Program-made: the position numbers and the translations under genes
Source: Cyclospora cayetanensis
Lineage: Eukaryota > Apicomplexa > Conoidasida > Eucoccidiorida > Eimeriidae
DNA length: 64,000 nt
NCBI RefSeq assembly: GCF_002999335.1
Contig: NW_020312203.1
Location: 124,001-188,000, forward strand
Direction: 5' to 3'
Shown: piece by piece, positions 45,161-59,600 of the stretch
How positions within the stretch are numbered: position 1 is the stretch's first letter
Layout: each line of letters begins with the position of its first letter
The notes under the pieces: model-generated
The model's input: only the letters and a program-made list of their open reading frames with translations
Database searches by the model: none
What the model was told of the DNA's origin: nothing

Positions 45161-48100
45161 ATGAGGGGCCCCCTAATGAAGCCCCTACGGACCCCGGATA
45201 TGCAGCGCAAGCGGCAGCACCGACAGCACCAGCAACAACAGCCAGCGCAAGCACCGCAGAGCCGAGGGCTAAGCCTCAAACAGCAGATCGAACAGCAACA
45301 CCAGCAGCAGCTCGTCCCATGGAGCAGCAGCCAACCAGCGAACGCCTCTGGCAGTCGCTATAGCCCTTACCCCAGCAGCAGTAGCAGCAGCAGCAGCAGT
45401 AGCAGTAGCAGTAGTAGTAGTGGAGGAGGCGTACAGCGCGCGTACGGGCCTGCAGCCACTCCGCCCTCTTCCCAATTTATTGGAGGCGGCCCCCCGTCAT
45501 CGGAGATTGTCCCTTTTGAGTTGGTAGCAGAGCAGCTGCTGCAGAGTGGAGGTGAGCTCTCTGTACATTTGCATGCCTGGCACAAGGTTGATTGACTGTG
45601 TGCACCTTCTGTTTCTCGCTTTGTAGCGCTTTGTGACGCATCTGAGAGGCTTTTTGTGTGCGTGCGGGTTGCGACCATCAGGGCCAGTACGCCGTTTGCG
45701 CTTTAATGCCGGCCGTCAGGCCAAGTCTCTTGTTGTCGCAAAGCTGCCGGAGAGGCTGAGGTCTCTCAAGCAACCGATCTGCATTTCTAAAGATGTGCCT
45801 GTGGTAAGTGTCATTTAGGGGGGGGGGAGGAAGGGGGGCAGGTGAGGAGCGGTGGGGTGTTGTTGAGGCCATGGGTAGGCAAATGGTCGCCATGACTTCA
45901 ATCGTGGCTTGCTGCAGCATGCCTCTTGACAGAGGCAGCCCTCTAGAGCCGCACAAAAACATAATATAGGTTGTCTGGCTGCTCTAGTGCTGCTTCTTCT
46001 TGGTGTGATCACACAAGGAGAGCGCGTACCAAATGCGCTGTCGCACATGTGTGGCAACAACAAGAGCAAAGACACAGGCGGCAGACAGCGCTGCGACTCT
46101 TAAAGGAGAGCAGCCGGTGTAGCTGAGAAGCCTCACAGCAACAAGGGGCAAGAGCTGCGGCTGGGCCTTTCGCTTGCCCTAGGAAAGTGTGTTGTCTTTC
46201 TATCTTTGGTGTGCTCTGCGGCGTATTGCAGCTGCCTCCCGGTTCAGAGGCGCATGTAGTCGCTGCCGCGGCTGCTGCTGCTCCTTGGCGCTTGCGGGAT
46301 TCTTCTGATATGCAGCAGTTGCAGGCAGAGCAGCAGCAGCACCACCAAGAGACAGAGCAGCAGCAAGGGGAGATGGACTCGACCCTACCGTCGATGGCCC
46401 CCCGCCGTCCGCAGCAGAAAACGTTTATCACGCGAAAAAACGAAGTTGACGCCTCCTGCTTCTTCCTTCTCGTGGAAAACCAGGTTACTTACGTTTGCTG
46501 AGCAGGCCCCCCCCCTCCCCCCCTGCCTTCCTCCTTTTCTTCCTTCCCCCTGGTGGAGAGGCGGCAGCAGCAGCAGCAGTCCTATAACAACACGTGTGCA
46601 TTTGTGGTTGTCGGGGGTGTTGCAGGGCGTCATCGACGTGCTGCCAGTCTCCGAGTGGCTCACTTTCGAGAGGACCCTTGCGACACAACAGCCATCCCCC
46701 GAAGAAATCGAACAACGGGTGCGTTTTCTGCTGCTGCGGCTAATAATACGTCTGTTGCTGCTGCTCTCTGTATATATATATGGACCTCCTTTTAGTAAAC
46801 CTCCTCTTCCCTCCCTTCGCGAAGGCAACTGCGCACAGCCTCTCCTCTTGTGCGTCGCCTTCTCAAGCGCTGTGTCACCCCTCAGAGCATACACCTCACT
46901 AGCGCGTACAGTAAGGGCTGCTTACTACGACCTTCGAACTTAAACGCTGTAGCGTGAGGATGTCATGGCTGTGTGCAGTCGAAGGCACAGGCTTCCCTTG
47001 AGGCCGCCTTGACGCAGAGGGCTGCTGGCCTTCGCCGAGGCAGCGACAGCGACGAAGAGACACGCAGGGGTGCCGTGCAGGGGACTGCAGCCAGCAGCAG
47101 TCTCTTTGAAGACGAATTAGGACTCGAAAGGCAGGCGTCTAAGCTCCAATCGTCTTCCTACTTCTTCGACCCTACGTGTAGACCTGTGTGGTTGTGGGCA
47201 GTCTATTCGTACACCTCGGTGTTTTGCGGGATTAGCTGCAGCTGAGGGCGTTACCTTTACATCATTCCTTTGCTGCACGAGGCGTGTGGGGTCTTGTAGA
47301 GTATGCATATGCATCTACATCTGTGCGTCCATGCATGCATACTCTCAGCACATGCGGAACATGTGGGCTCGGGAGCCTCTTTGGTTTATGCACACATAGA
47401 ATTGTGTTATCTCGGGCTGTGCACGATGTGCGATCGGGAGTGGCATTCGAAGCTTTTGGAGTGCAAACCGCTCCAAGTGACTGCACGGCGATTTGCGTAT
47501 TTGGGTTCTCAGGCAGAAGAAGAAAAGGCTCAAGGGCTTCTTAAAGGACAGGGGCGGCAAGAGCGCTGCCAATGAGTACATAGATTCGTGGGTTCTGCAC
47601 TAGCCTAAAGCTGCGTGGGAAATGGAAATTGTATATCTGAACATCTGCATACAGCATGCGCCTAGGAGAAGGGCGCTGCTTACTTGCTTCCGGTGGCAGC
47701 AAGGCTTGCTCACGTTCCATTCGCCTCCTTCAAATGCTGCTCTCTCTGCTTCGACGCTTTCGGATGCTGCAGAGCACTGAGTATCGGCAATCTACGGCAA
47801 GAAGCGGTAACCTGGGACTTTGAAGAAGGCGAGAGGAGCGATGATGAGGGAGGCGAGGCGCCGCAAGACGCTAAAGACAACGCTGCAGATACCCTCGAGG
47901 CTGAGCCTGTAGACTCGGAGACAGATGACGACCCTGAGGACCCTCTTACCTCATTTGGGCAGGTGCGATTCATTTTGTTGTGACTGCAGTGGCTGCTGGT
48001 GCTGCCAGCAGCCATTGTAGCGGCTGCCACGGGTCTGCTCGATGCACACGCCACTGCCTGCTGCTTCGGGTGCCTTTGTTTCCGCCGCGGCTCTTCAGAA

Positions 48101-49416
48101 AATGAAAAACCTTCTGGAGAAAGCCCGCGACGAAGAAGCAGACGCAGAGCTTAATCAGTACGCTTCTGATGATGACGATGAAGTAAGCTGCAGGACCACC
48201 CTCCTCCCATTAGAAAGCGCTATGCGCTTTCGAAGATTGCTGCCTGCGGAGGCTATGAAACAGCTAGTGACTGGCTGCAGACTTGCCACCTCCCCACCAT
48301 ACCAGCACAGCAGATGTATAGCGCCAAACTTAGCCAGCTAGATGCGCGGCTTCCCGGCTTTTAGGCCGGCTAGCCACTGGGTGGTAGAGGAGCAGGAGTC
48401 GGTGCTAATGAATTGATGCAAGGCTGTGACGCTAGCTGCTCAAGTGCCTCGTCATTGAAAAGGCGACCTTACAGCCAGATGAGCTGCGCAGAGGCTGCTT
48501 TAGCCCTGCTTGCCCCTGCCACCCACGAGGCTTCTCGGCCTCATCAGTGCATTGGTAGGTTTTCCTCGTACCGGATAAGTGAATCATGGTCTCTTTTCGT
48601 TCCGTTGTTATGCGCGAGCCGACTCTCTCAGGAAGGCGCAGAAGAAAAGGTGCAAGACGCACAGCCTGCGACTCCTGGCCCTACGGGCGGTCCCCCCTCC
48701 GACGTAGGCCAGCGTTCGGTTGTATCCTCTGCGTCAAGAGGGTCTCAAGCAGCACCGCTTCAACAGTCGGTGGATTTCAGGATTTCGCAACTGCCAGAGG
48801 ACACTCGGGAAACCTTGGAGGCCAAGGTGGTGCGGGTCATGCAGCAGCACATGGGCAGGATGGCCGTCAAGGTATGGCTGACTCACTGTTTCCAGTTTCC
48901 GTGGTGTATAATTTTTCGCCTCTGTCAGAACTTGCTTTAAGGCCTTGGTTGCTCATGTACATAAACGAATCAATGCAACGACTTTATCGAAACCAGGGTT
49001 GCAGGCCCCGAACCTTAGAAGTAAACCCGGGGGGATGCTGACGGGGCACTGCGTTTTTCTCAACGCGCTTGATTTGCTCAGGACTTCATGAGCGCGTTTA
49101 AGGTCAAACAGAAAAACGAGGAGTTTAAGCGAATCCAGGTAAGGGCCACAGCTGAGCTTGGGACTGCTTGCAGTGCTGCTGCAATCGAACTCGAACCAGA
49201 GCAGTTAGCGCTGAAGGCGTAAGGCCATAAGGGCTTTGGCCGCTGTGCCGCAGGGTGTAGGGTACATGTATGTATGGTATACTGATTTTCTGGGGCGATC
49301 GGTTTGGGGTGGGATTGTGGAAATCCTTTTAGGCGGTAGTCCACAAAGTGTGCAAGATGGAGGCCACAGAAGACAAGCAAAAGTTTATTGTCTTAAAGCC
49401 GGAGTTTCGCCTTTGA
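45161..49416 (+). CDS. GTF2F1: transcription initiation factor TFIIF alpha subunit (RAP74)
   Basis: Pol II general transcription factor large subunit, nuclear. ATG 45161 starts a Gln-rich N-terminus with a poly-Ser run; exon 1 ends at 45551. A segment VRRLRFNAGRQAKSLVVAKL corresponds to the R-F-N-A block at the start of the family. The dimerisation core continues TFITRKNEVDASCFFLLVEN then GVIDVLPVSEWLTFERTL and PSPEEIEQR, matching the family S-Y-x-L-x-E...F-P-V-x-x-W-x-x-F pattern. An acidic middle follows (VTWDFEEGERSDDEGGEA), then a Lys-rich piece (KKKRLKGFLKDRGG). The C-terminal winged helix reads LEAKVVRVMQQHMGRMAVK then DFMSAFKVKQKNEEFKRIQ, and the last exon starts at 49333 and ends LKPEFRL. 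The product is more divergent than animal RAP74, but domain order is complete. Internal exon borders between 45.6 and 48.8 kb are partly approximate. Confidence 0.83.
45372..45422 (+). repeat. AGC/AGT poly-Ser tract in TFIIF alpha
   Basis: Run of AGC and AGT codons giving about 16 serines, followed by Gly-Gly-Gly. Similar in make-up to the tract at 7040-7095. Confidence 0.85.
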
Positions 49417-50632
49417 ATTTGGGGGAACGTTCCTTTTTTTGGACCTTGCTGGAAATCTTTACTCCCCTTAGAAACTGTGGTAGACGGACATCTAAATGAG
49501 GGCGTGTAGAGGAGTCCCCAAAGGAGTTAGAGTGTTTGGGTGGAATAGGGGCTGGCCGATGAGTCCACCCCTTGGAAAAAGCCCAGCGAAAAAGATACAC
49601 GGTCTAACTTGGCAGTTGCTGTTACCCTTACAAACGGAGTGTTTTAGTTTCTGTATGCAGCCTAAACTTGGACTTGTTTGCAGCTTTACTGCTGGCACAC
49701 CAAGGAACTGTTTAGCCCCACATTTGGGGCCAAGCAGTTGATGTTAAGTAGGCTTAGAGGAACCTGCCTACCTGAATAGTGTACGAAATGCCCTCAGTTC
49801 TCCTGCCCTTTGGTGATATTGGCACAGAACAGGTCTCTATTGGTGAGGATCGACAGCCGCACAGAGCGTAATCAAGCGGCTGATACCTCATACATATGCC
49901 GAAATGCCTGTATTGATAGTTCCTGCACCCTGAACGAGAGCAGATAGCTGGAGATTGTTGTAAATTCTAATAGCTGCTTTTCGCACTGTAGGGTCGCCTT
50001 GAGTCTCTCGATTTCAAAGCATGGTCCGGACTCCTCTACGGGCGATTTGACCGCGGGATCGGCCGCGGGGGCATCAGCACCTCTGCCTTAAGAGGTTTGT
50101 GCTACACGGATACCAGTGCAGTGAAATTGATTTGCGCTTTAGATCCTCCTATACCACGTGCCTTGAAGGCCCAATCAGCGGGCGTCCAGCCAAATCCTCG
50201 GAGCTGTGAATTGCCAGTTTTCCGGAAACGTTGGAAAGAAAAATTTTGATATGCAAATTTCAATGCATGCAATTGTATTTCCTTGAAAGCCTCAAAACAG
50301 GAATTTCTTCAGCCAGAATTTACGGCGCCCTTAGCGAGGAGACGAGCAAGTGACCTCCGCCACCAGGCATGTGCATCGGGGCCCGTCCCACAAAATCGCC
50401 GCTTACCCGATGCCTCCGGGCACTAACCAGCAAATTTTACCCCGTATAAGAATCCTCGGGGAGTAAGAATCCAGTTTCGAATTGCTGCCGTGGCGTATTG
50501 AAATATTCTATTGAAAGGTTAAGGACACACGACACCGGGCTTGACTCGTCCTCCGGGTTCTTAATCGTGTAAGGCGCCTTCCACTTTCCGGACCGACGCA
50601 TACCCAATGAATGCTCTGCTCTGCTTTCCGTC
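49417..50632. other. intergenic, nothing recognised
   Basis: About 1.2 kb between the TFIIF alpha stop and the SPAG17-like start, both on the plus strand. No conserved coding segment, repeat family or RNA gene was seen. The right part should carry the promoter of the SPAG17-like gene. Confidence 0.45.
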
Positions 50633-53600
50633 ATGCCTGTAAAGGGGAAGGCAGGCGGGCCCTCGGTGGGCCCCTCTGTGCGCTCTACTCCTGCGGCGAA
50701 AACAGTGCCGCCTGTGGCGGCCCCTGGAGGACTAAGACCCAGGGAAGGGGTTCCTAGGAGGCTAGGGGCTGCTCCTGTAGCTGCTGCTGCCAATGCACCT
50801 CAAGCAGATGCACTCCCCTTCCGCTTCTGCATTGCTGCTGTATCTGCACAAACTGGGGCTGTCGCCAGTCCTCGCCCACCTAAGGGCGCCTCCGAGAGAG
50901 TGGAAACTGAGAATCAACAGCAGTATATTGACTGTCTGGAGATGCTTCTGGACTTAGCAGACGCATCACAACAGCGGGTAGACAAAACGGGTCATCCCCC
51001 TGTACGCAAGAGAATGCCTCAGAGCCCTGCACGTCTGAATGCCTCCTCGTATTTCCCTCCCTGCTGTTTCGCTCCGTACTAACCCTTAGAGACTTTATAT
51101 GCCTTCATTTTTCATCTCTGGTTGGGGCCTTGTCGTGCTATTCTATGTCCAGGAGATCCGGAGCTGTCGAGTGGTGGTCGCTCTGCCAGAGGAGCTCTTT
51201 TTATACGCTAAGAGACAGTCAGTGCTATCTGATACAAAAGCCAGGAGTTTTGCAGATCTCAAAGTAGGACGACATTGGTGTTCGTGCCCCCAGGCTTAGT
51301 GCTGAAAGCTCACGGTAATAGTATGAAGATTAGGGCTTGAGCTGTGATTTTTAAAGAATTAGAGCTTGCGAGCTTTGGTTGATTGCGTTATACAGCCTCC
51401 AGATGTGGCCCGTATAGTCCTCGCCCTAATAACAGAGTATGGAACCGCCATCAGGCAGGAGAAGGCTAACGCACTCGCCGCTGCCACCGCAGCCCCAGCC
51501 TCCTTGTATGAACAGCGAACGGCGGAAAAACTGCCAGAGCAAGACGATAGCCAAAGTGCATCCCTGGATCTCCTGCTATGCCTCTGCGGTCTCTCATGGT
51601 GCCCTGGACTCCTATTAGCCCTGGAGGCGACGGGAATGGGATTGGGGGTTTTCATTGCCTTAACCGCTGCAAACCTTGCCGACGCAGCAGCTGCCCTTGT
51701 TGCAGCTGAGGCAGAACAGTTCGCTGCAGCCCTAAAAGCAGCAGAGACAGAAGACTCCACGGTGGCTGCTGAGCTTATTTCAATTTCAGACTGTAATAAG
51801 TCAGTTTCTGTTCCTGGCTACATCTTCACTCTTGGCTTAAGTGCCGACCTTAAGGCTACTCGGCAAAATTCTCGTGTTCTCAAGTCTACGCCCAGTTTTG
51901 CTGTGTCGACTAGAACTTAAGGCTTGAGGTCTGTGATTGCAGGCAACACGCAGATAATCCAGAGCTCCTGCTGCTCAAGCTTGTAGATGCTGCAGCCACA
52001 ATTTGTAAGCAGAGGGAAGAATACCGCCAGTTTGTGGGATACGTTCCCCTAGAGACGTTTGGAGCACTGAATCGAGAGGCTCCGGCACCACTAGAGGCTG
52101 AAGCGCCTGCTGCTTCTGTCCTCCTCCCCTCTTCAAGCCCAGCAAAAGGACCTCCAGCTCATCAGCAGCAGAGGCAGGGTGCTCGACGGGAGGGCGGAGA
52201 AGGCGCTGTTCATGAGCGAGAAAAGCCTTCCAAACCAGCAAAAGCGCCAGAACATAAACGCCCCAAGTAAGTCTGTTGTCTGCTGTGCAGTGCATTGACT
52301 TCTCTGCAGCCCTCCTATAGCCAGCTTTGGCATGTTCGACCCCACTGGCCTTCTGGTTCTGCCGCTTCCGTCTTTGCATTGGTGAGGGTCATGTCATGAG
52401 TGCTGCCTGCAGATTGTACAACTCCCTAACCGGAGCTGCAGACCCCGATGACACCTCGGTTGCGCTGTTGCTGCACTGCATGCTGCAGCAAGCAGCATCT
52501 GATGCAGGAGCCAAGTAAGCCGCCGCTTTGTACACTGGCGCTTAGCTGATGAAGGGGCCTCCCACCAGTGGCCAAGTGTCTGGCTTGACCCGTGTAGCCA
52601 CAAAATTGTGTTTTGTTGGGCTTCCCAAGTACCCCATCCTGCAAGCTTTGCTGCCACGGCCGTCGGCACTTCTGCATCTGCTGCCCTCGCACGAACTCCA
52701 GTGGATGTGCCTAATGTTGTGCTGCTGGGCCCTCAGAAGGACGCTAGGGGCTCATGGCGCACAAACTGAGGCGCCGCTAGACGACAAACCGCAGCAGCAG
52801 CAACAGCATATAGACGACCAGCAAGGGCAGCAGCAACAGCAGCAACAGCAGCAAGCAGCGACAGGCGGACGTTCGGCCACCCCTTCTCCAGATCCTGTGT
52901 TCCGTGAGGCGCTTGAGGCGTCAGCAGCGGCAATTGCAGCCGCAGAGACTTCAATTCCCCGGGTTTTTTTGCAACAGCTGCGGCCTCACTTGAAGCCGCA
53001 ACTCAGCAAGTCCGTTTCCTGGTAGCTGTGTCGATCTCTAGATGATTGTTCCCTCTCCTCCCATCTTCACTGGGAAGGCCACCACTTTCCTTGGCATCGC
53101 CTCCTCGCAATGCGTGCTGCTGCTGTTACTTATTTTGCTGTAATTTTATAGACTAGCCCTTCAGTGTCGCGCCTACGCGTTTTTCCCCGGCGTCCCCGAA
53201 TCACACGTCGAGCATCTGCTGCAAATGCATTCCTTCGAGGGCCTCCTCTCCGCCATTGCCGGAGGACCCCCTGTAGGAGCCCCTGTATGGCCTTCGGGAG
53301 AGCCCTTAGCAAGTAGATGGTGCGTAAGGGAGACAATCCCTGCCGATCGCTTTGCCCAGCTCCTTGGGGCCGCCATCCGCAGCAGAGACTTTGCAATAGA
53401 CGGGCGTGTGCTGCCGAGGACAGGCCACTTACTGCTTGCTCTCACCCACAGGTTAGGTCACCTGGATACCCCTACTGAGTCAAATTACAAAAACCTTAAC
53501 ATTGTTTAGACGCTGCACACGCTAGAGGCGTGTGATGAAGGCGCCTAAATGCGCGGGGAGGCCCAATACTTATCAAATTGTCTAGTCAGTTGCACTTTAA

Positions 53601-56600
53601 TGCCTCGCTGAGGACTTGCTGGATAGAGCAGCACACGTGTCACGATACCCAACTACAGCAGGACTGCCTATGCTTCAGGACCGGTCCATCAAGAGGCTCC
53701 GTTGATGTCTGGAAGTCTGCCGCCACCTTTTCCCGTAGGGGCTTCAGGGAGTGGAGGCGCTACCTTGGGGCTTCGAACATGCCCCCCGGCCTCCGTTGTC
53801 TCATAGACTTGCCGCCTGAGAGACATGGAATTCCTCGCACCCACGAAGTGTATGTGCATCTAGGGGAGCATGTGACAATCATTGCCACTACATATGCCAC
53901 TGGGATTGCTGTGGAACCCTCCTGCATTGCCTGGGCCTCGAAAGAACCGCAAGCGCCTGTGGCTAGAGCTCCCCTCAAGTTGCCTGCACGTGAGCGAGTA
54001 CGGGCCCCTTTAGACCTTGTCAGGTAGCATGCACGCTGAAACTTTGGTGCAAGAGGGCTGGCTGGATTAGGATTAGATTCATATCTAGCGCCTCTGCACC
54101 AAGGAAACGGCCTGTTGTGAGAAACTGTACCTCCGCAGGGAGAGGATCTCTCGCTGCCACGGCCTCCACGAGTGACCGTTCTGCAGCAGCAACTGCTGCA
54201 GAGGATACAGCAACACCTCCACCAGTTAGGGAGTGGAGGAGCTGCCGGGTGATGTTGCCGGGCGCGTGCTGTAATTTGAGAAGAGACAAGGTTCTTCTTT
54301 CTCGGTGGAGAAGCTGGTTGAATGATATCTCCTCTCTACAACCGAAGCAGACGCAGCAGCAGGAAGCAGAGCAGGTGCCATCAGAAAAAACAGTGCAGCA
54401 AGCAGAAGAGCTAGCTGGAAAGGCGCGGCTGCTACTGACGGACCAAGTGTCTCTCTTTGCAGCTCAGCTACTGGGTGGGTATCGCCTCGTAGTCAGGGGC
54501 TTGAAACCATCCGTGCGACGGCTAACGCCGCAGCCAAAGGACCTTCAATCAGAGGATTGCACCCTGATCCATAAGGCGAGGCTGCAGGCACAGCAGCACA
54601 GGAAGGAGCCACCACCGCAGGATCAGGAGCAACAAGTGCCCCTGAATCAGCTGCCAAGGCAGGAACAAGAGGAGCAACCCAAAGAAAGGCCTACGTTAGG
54701 GACCTTGATGGAAACTTGTCTGGAAACGCTGGTGGAGGTAGCAAGTTTGTCAGGTGAGTAGCTGCGTGTGGTATTGCATCAGGTACGCCGCTATTGGCCA
54801 CCTTTCATACAAAAGAGTCTACGAGATGCGCGCTTGCACTGCATGACGTTTTTTCAGGTCACTTGATACAAGTGACTTCAGACGGCTCCCTGTGGGAGCG
54901 CCATATCCACAATAGTCACCAAACCTGTGCTGACGCTGCGGAAGTTGCTGAGGATCCGTCTCTACAGGGCGAGGCTGGTGCCAGTGCTGCTATCAGTGCA
55001 CCAGTGGAAACACAAGACAGTGTGTTCCTTCACCAGGGGAGCGCCCGCATCTGGTTTGGTTGCCGTGAGGACACTGAGGTCCACAGACGAGTCCATCCCT
55101 GTGGAGCAGTGATCAGGGAAACACTCACCGGCAGAGTGGAAATCTTCATGCCAGTGGGGCTCACCCTTGCCTGACTAGCAAAGTGCCGCCTTTGGCATTA
55201 GCTGCTGCTGCACCGGTCGCACTTGTTAGATCAAACTTTGCTAAAGCTGCTGAGTCAACGAGTTTGGTTTTGCGCCTTGCCGCTGTCTTTGTTGCAGAAC
55301 GGAGACTACGTTTCTCGTGTGCCTCTCCAATCTGAATTTGCTTCCCGCTGCGCTTCACTAGGACTGCCGCCTGCTCTTAAGAGTCTTGGAAACCTTTACA
55401 ACTGTCTCCCCCCCGGTTGCCAGAAAGGCTTGCAGGACCTCAAGCAGCTGTCGCTTGCTGTACTGGGCGACCCCTTTGGAACCGGTACTGCCTTGGGGTC
55501 CTTTTTAGCGATGGCAGCAGCAGCAGTACATTGGTACCTGCAAAATATGTAACAACCTGATGGAAAAATCGGACCCATAAGAGCTGCAGCAATCTACGCT
55601 TGCATGGCTAATTTTGCACTTTGATGATGGCTGACTATGATCCCTTGCAACTGACGTTGCCGCATCCACTTTGCTTAGGCACTGTGGACCGGATATGCCC
55701 CATCATAAAGACTGTGGGCTTTAAGGACTCAGATTTTATGCTGACTGTTGTTACGCAGGCAGGGAAGATCAGGGCTTCCCGGGCCATTGGCTGACCTGCA
55801 CCTCAGATGGTCAGCGATTTGGCAGGTTCAGGCACCAGCCGGGTAAGGTGCCCCATGCTTGCAATCTTGTTCACCCATTTCCTTTGGAGGGGGAAGGCGT
55901 TACGTTGATGAAGAGCCTACCCTCTGAGTTCTATGGTGGCTATCGTTTAAGTGCCGCTGCTGGGATGCTTGGTTTTCTACAAGCGATATTTCCTGAGCTG
56001 TACATCCTTTTTACCTAGAAAGTTTCTCTACGCTATATGCCAATAGAAGCCTCAGAAGTCTATTGAAATTGCCCGAACTGAGGCTTTACGTTGGTTTCTT
56101 AAGGAATCTCCAATGGCTGGTGGTTCCCCTGTGCCCCTTTGTCTCTAACTGTGTTGCTTTACCATCCAGTCGCCTTGGCTGACGCTGCAAAAGAAGCTGA
56201 AGACCATGTTCTGTCCGTGCTCCGCACCCTTCTCTCCTTGGAGTCAGGAAATGTTGCAGGGCCCACCACTGCTGAGCAGTGGATGGAATATCGCCTATCC
56301 CCCAGTCTCTCGGCAAGCAAAAGGGATATTCGCAGGGGGCTGCTCTTTTCCTTCACAAACACTAGTCTGCGGGCAATCTCGCGGTTGAACATACCTCAAG
56401 GCCGAGAACCCCGCGAAACGCATAAGGAGGTAAATTACTTTTGACCCTAAGCAATAGACCCAAGGCTAATCCTTAGCTGCAACTGTGTAAAGAGACAAAG
56501 CCGCCTTAAGCCTTTCCCGATGACTCGTCCACCTCTTTGGAACCTACAGTGACTTGCAGAAGGGGCGCGCATCGATACCTTATTCGCTGCATCATTAGTT

Positions 56601-59600
56601 ATCGCAGTAGCTGATGCGTGGTGTATTTTTCATTGTTTTGCACTGTTGCTCTACAGGACAAAACAGTAGTGTTTCCCGACGAAACTCAAATCACCACGAA
56701 GCACCACAGAGGCATTCAGAGCGTCCTAGTAGAGCACCCCCAACGCGTTCGAGTGTTTATACTTCTTACGCCTACCCCAGCAGCAAACCTAACGCAGCTA
56801 ACTGCTGCAAAAGAGCCCTGCTGTAGTGCATCACCCGCTTGGGGGGCCGATAGCCTGCTGACATCATCAGCGCCGGCTACTGCAGATGGTGCTGCAGAGG
56901 TGGTTGCAGGAAAGAAGGCCATCGATGCCTATGAGACGGAAGCCTCCTTTGGTAATGGCACGCGGATTATCATCAGGTGCGACGGCCGGCTGCTGCCGTA
57001 TAAGGCTATCGTGAAGCGGCTACGACCCGCTGCTGCTCTTGCTGGTGTAGAGGCAGGCATTTGCCACTGACACTCCAGTTACACCTGTGACCAATTCCTC
57101 TCTACCTGAGCTGCTTGCCTCTTTTTCTGGCTGAAGCGGCACATCCCTCTATCGCCAGCAAGAACCAAGCATTTACCACAATGCGAGTGCCTTGGTGTTT
57201 CTCAGAAAAGCCCCCGGAGCAAATCCAACGGTTGAGGTCAATCAACAGCGTGGGGCCTCTTTTAAAGTAGACGACTCCGCACAGGTGACACAATTTTGGT
57301 GCTATTTCTTCCCCCTCTGCTACCAGTTGATGCTGCTGAATTGCCTTTACCCATTCAGTTACCGACAAATAGGGTGTATCCCTTTTTGGTGGCGTTGCGT
57401 CCTTTGCTGCAGGTTGTCGTGCGGCCGCCGGAGACATCTCTCACGGAGGGTTTGCAGGCACACCCAACCTTTGTAGCTGTTGTTATTGCTGATGATCTTC
57501 TTCTTCAATGTATTTTTGATCTGCCTGTTGCAGCTGCTTTCCCGGTAAAGTCCGTGGATAGCTGCCTCTATGCACATCCCGCTAGGTATGGCTGATGCTG
57601 CTGCAGGTAACTCTGTGTCAGTGGTGTTCTCTCTGCTTACTGGCGAGTTGCGGGGCTTGAAGGGGGACGAGGAGCTGTGCATTGTTGGGTGAGTCAGTGA
57701 ATTAGTTTGATTCGACGTTGTGGATTGGGTGCTGCTGTTTCAAGAGACTTTTAAAAGCATCTAAACTTCTTCAAAGTTCAAGTATGCATACGACTCCTCT
57801 GAGAAAAACTCCTTTACGCGCATGCAGCTATTCTGTTACTGCTGAGGCAGGAGTGACGGCATACCGCGGGACAGCTCAGGGCAGGTCCTGCCTGGCAAGG
57901 AACTCTCTACCGCTACCGCTGCCGCTTCCTCTACTGCTACAGGGAAATCACAAACAGACAAGTCAGAAGGAGCGGAGGACATTGTGTGGCCACCGCGGTT
58001 GTTTGCCGTATGCGGCAACACAGGAGAAGCCGAAGAGGTGCTGACACTTGAGTAAGATTGAACTTAATTCCTCATTTATGGCGTTAGGTGCCCCTACGGT
58101 TCTTCTTGTCTCCCCCTGTTGTCCCGCCTAAACTAGATACGTGGATGCTTTTACCTAGGTGTGCGCTGTTGCTTGCGGATGGGAAGCCACCTGAATGGGG
58201 GACGGAATCTTGAAGAGAGCGGCTGGGATGTGTTTGAACGCATCGGTAGTGCGTCTCAAGTAAAGCGGTTTGTGGCATTGGTTGCTGCTGATACAGGCAA
58301 TTCAAATTTCTTAGGCAAGAAACGGAAGCAGAAGCGGGGGCTTACTGGGAGGGTCCCTGGCCCTTTGAAGGTGGCGAGGATATGCGTTTGGTGGCAATAC
58401 GACCCAAGAAAGACTGTTGTTGTTTTCACCGTGTTACGAGGCTTCCTGAGTTTTTGGTACCTTTTTTGTTGCCACCTAGTCCACTGTTGAAAAAAACATT
58501 TTCATACCTGATCACATGCATTTCGATATGAAGGCCTCCCGGTTTCTCTTCGCCCCTTATGTGCCCAATTTAGCAGCTGACTGCCTTCTCAAGAGGGAAA
58601 GTGGGAATAAGCAGAACGTTCCGCTTGTCCTGCTGTTGCATTTTTAGGGTGCAGAGGAAGGCTCATCTACATCATGGCGATTCCCACAACATGACTGGAT
58701 GAAGACAGAGGGGAGCCCCGAGGCCGTTACTACAGTCAGGTATCAGACGACTCCATAGGGTTTGGGAGCTGTAATCGCTTTTAAATCAATACCAAAGTTA
58801 TTCCACAAGTATTGAGCTTCGAGTTTGCCCTAGGCTTTTCCTAAGTGGCTTACAATACTCAGCACTGAACCTTGCATATAAAATGCCACACCAACTCTTA
58901 CAATGCAAGCTTCCTGGCTCTGGCGACTGAAGATGCACCTCCAACTCCCTGCCAAAAGCATGACAGTCGAGAATGTGTGTGATTCTTTGTAAGTTCCTTG
59001 ACACTAGCGTTTACAGGGTGCGACTTTGCTTCTGTATTGGCAGAACGTTTCGTCTCTTTCCGCCCTTCGGGTCTCACGAGGTTCGGCAGTTCGAGCGAAA
59101 CTACGCTGCATATCAGACCTGGGAGGGAATGAACAGTGGTTTGCTGCACCACTTGCTGCCAGTAGAGGAAAGATCAAAGCCAAGCGATGGTTAGTAACAC
59201 AAAAATACCAACAGAGGCCGCTGCAGCAGAGGCCGCTGCAGCAGAGGCCTCAACAGCGCCAGCACCAGCAGCGGCAACAACAGACACGGCGGCATTAGGC
59301 TTACTGTGCAGCGCAGAAATCTTACTACACCACTTTTCGCCAGCTCGACCCCATGTGCAAGCCTGAAAAACTTTCCAGAACGGCAGCACTCTGGGGCGAA
59401 CGGGGTATCAGAACCGTTCGGGGAAAATGAAACCGTTTTGTTATGTTAATATTATACCCACAGAAGCTGCGCCGCTCAAAGTATCAAGCACATTTTGGGC
59501 TGCTCGTTGCAAGCACAAGGAACAGAGGCGTTTTCTGAATATCCCATTTTCATGCCTCAGTATGGGGCACGACTACGCAGTCCCTAGTGCTATGTGTGTG

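Noticed and set aside
45033..45254. Minus-strand frame with a signal-peptide-like start
   Set aside because: It overlaps the first exon of TFIIF alpha antisense; the hydrophobic look comes from reverse-reading Gln/Ala codons.
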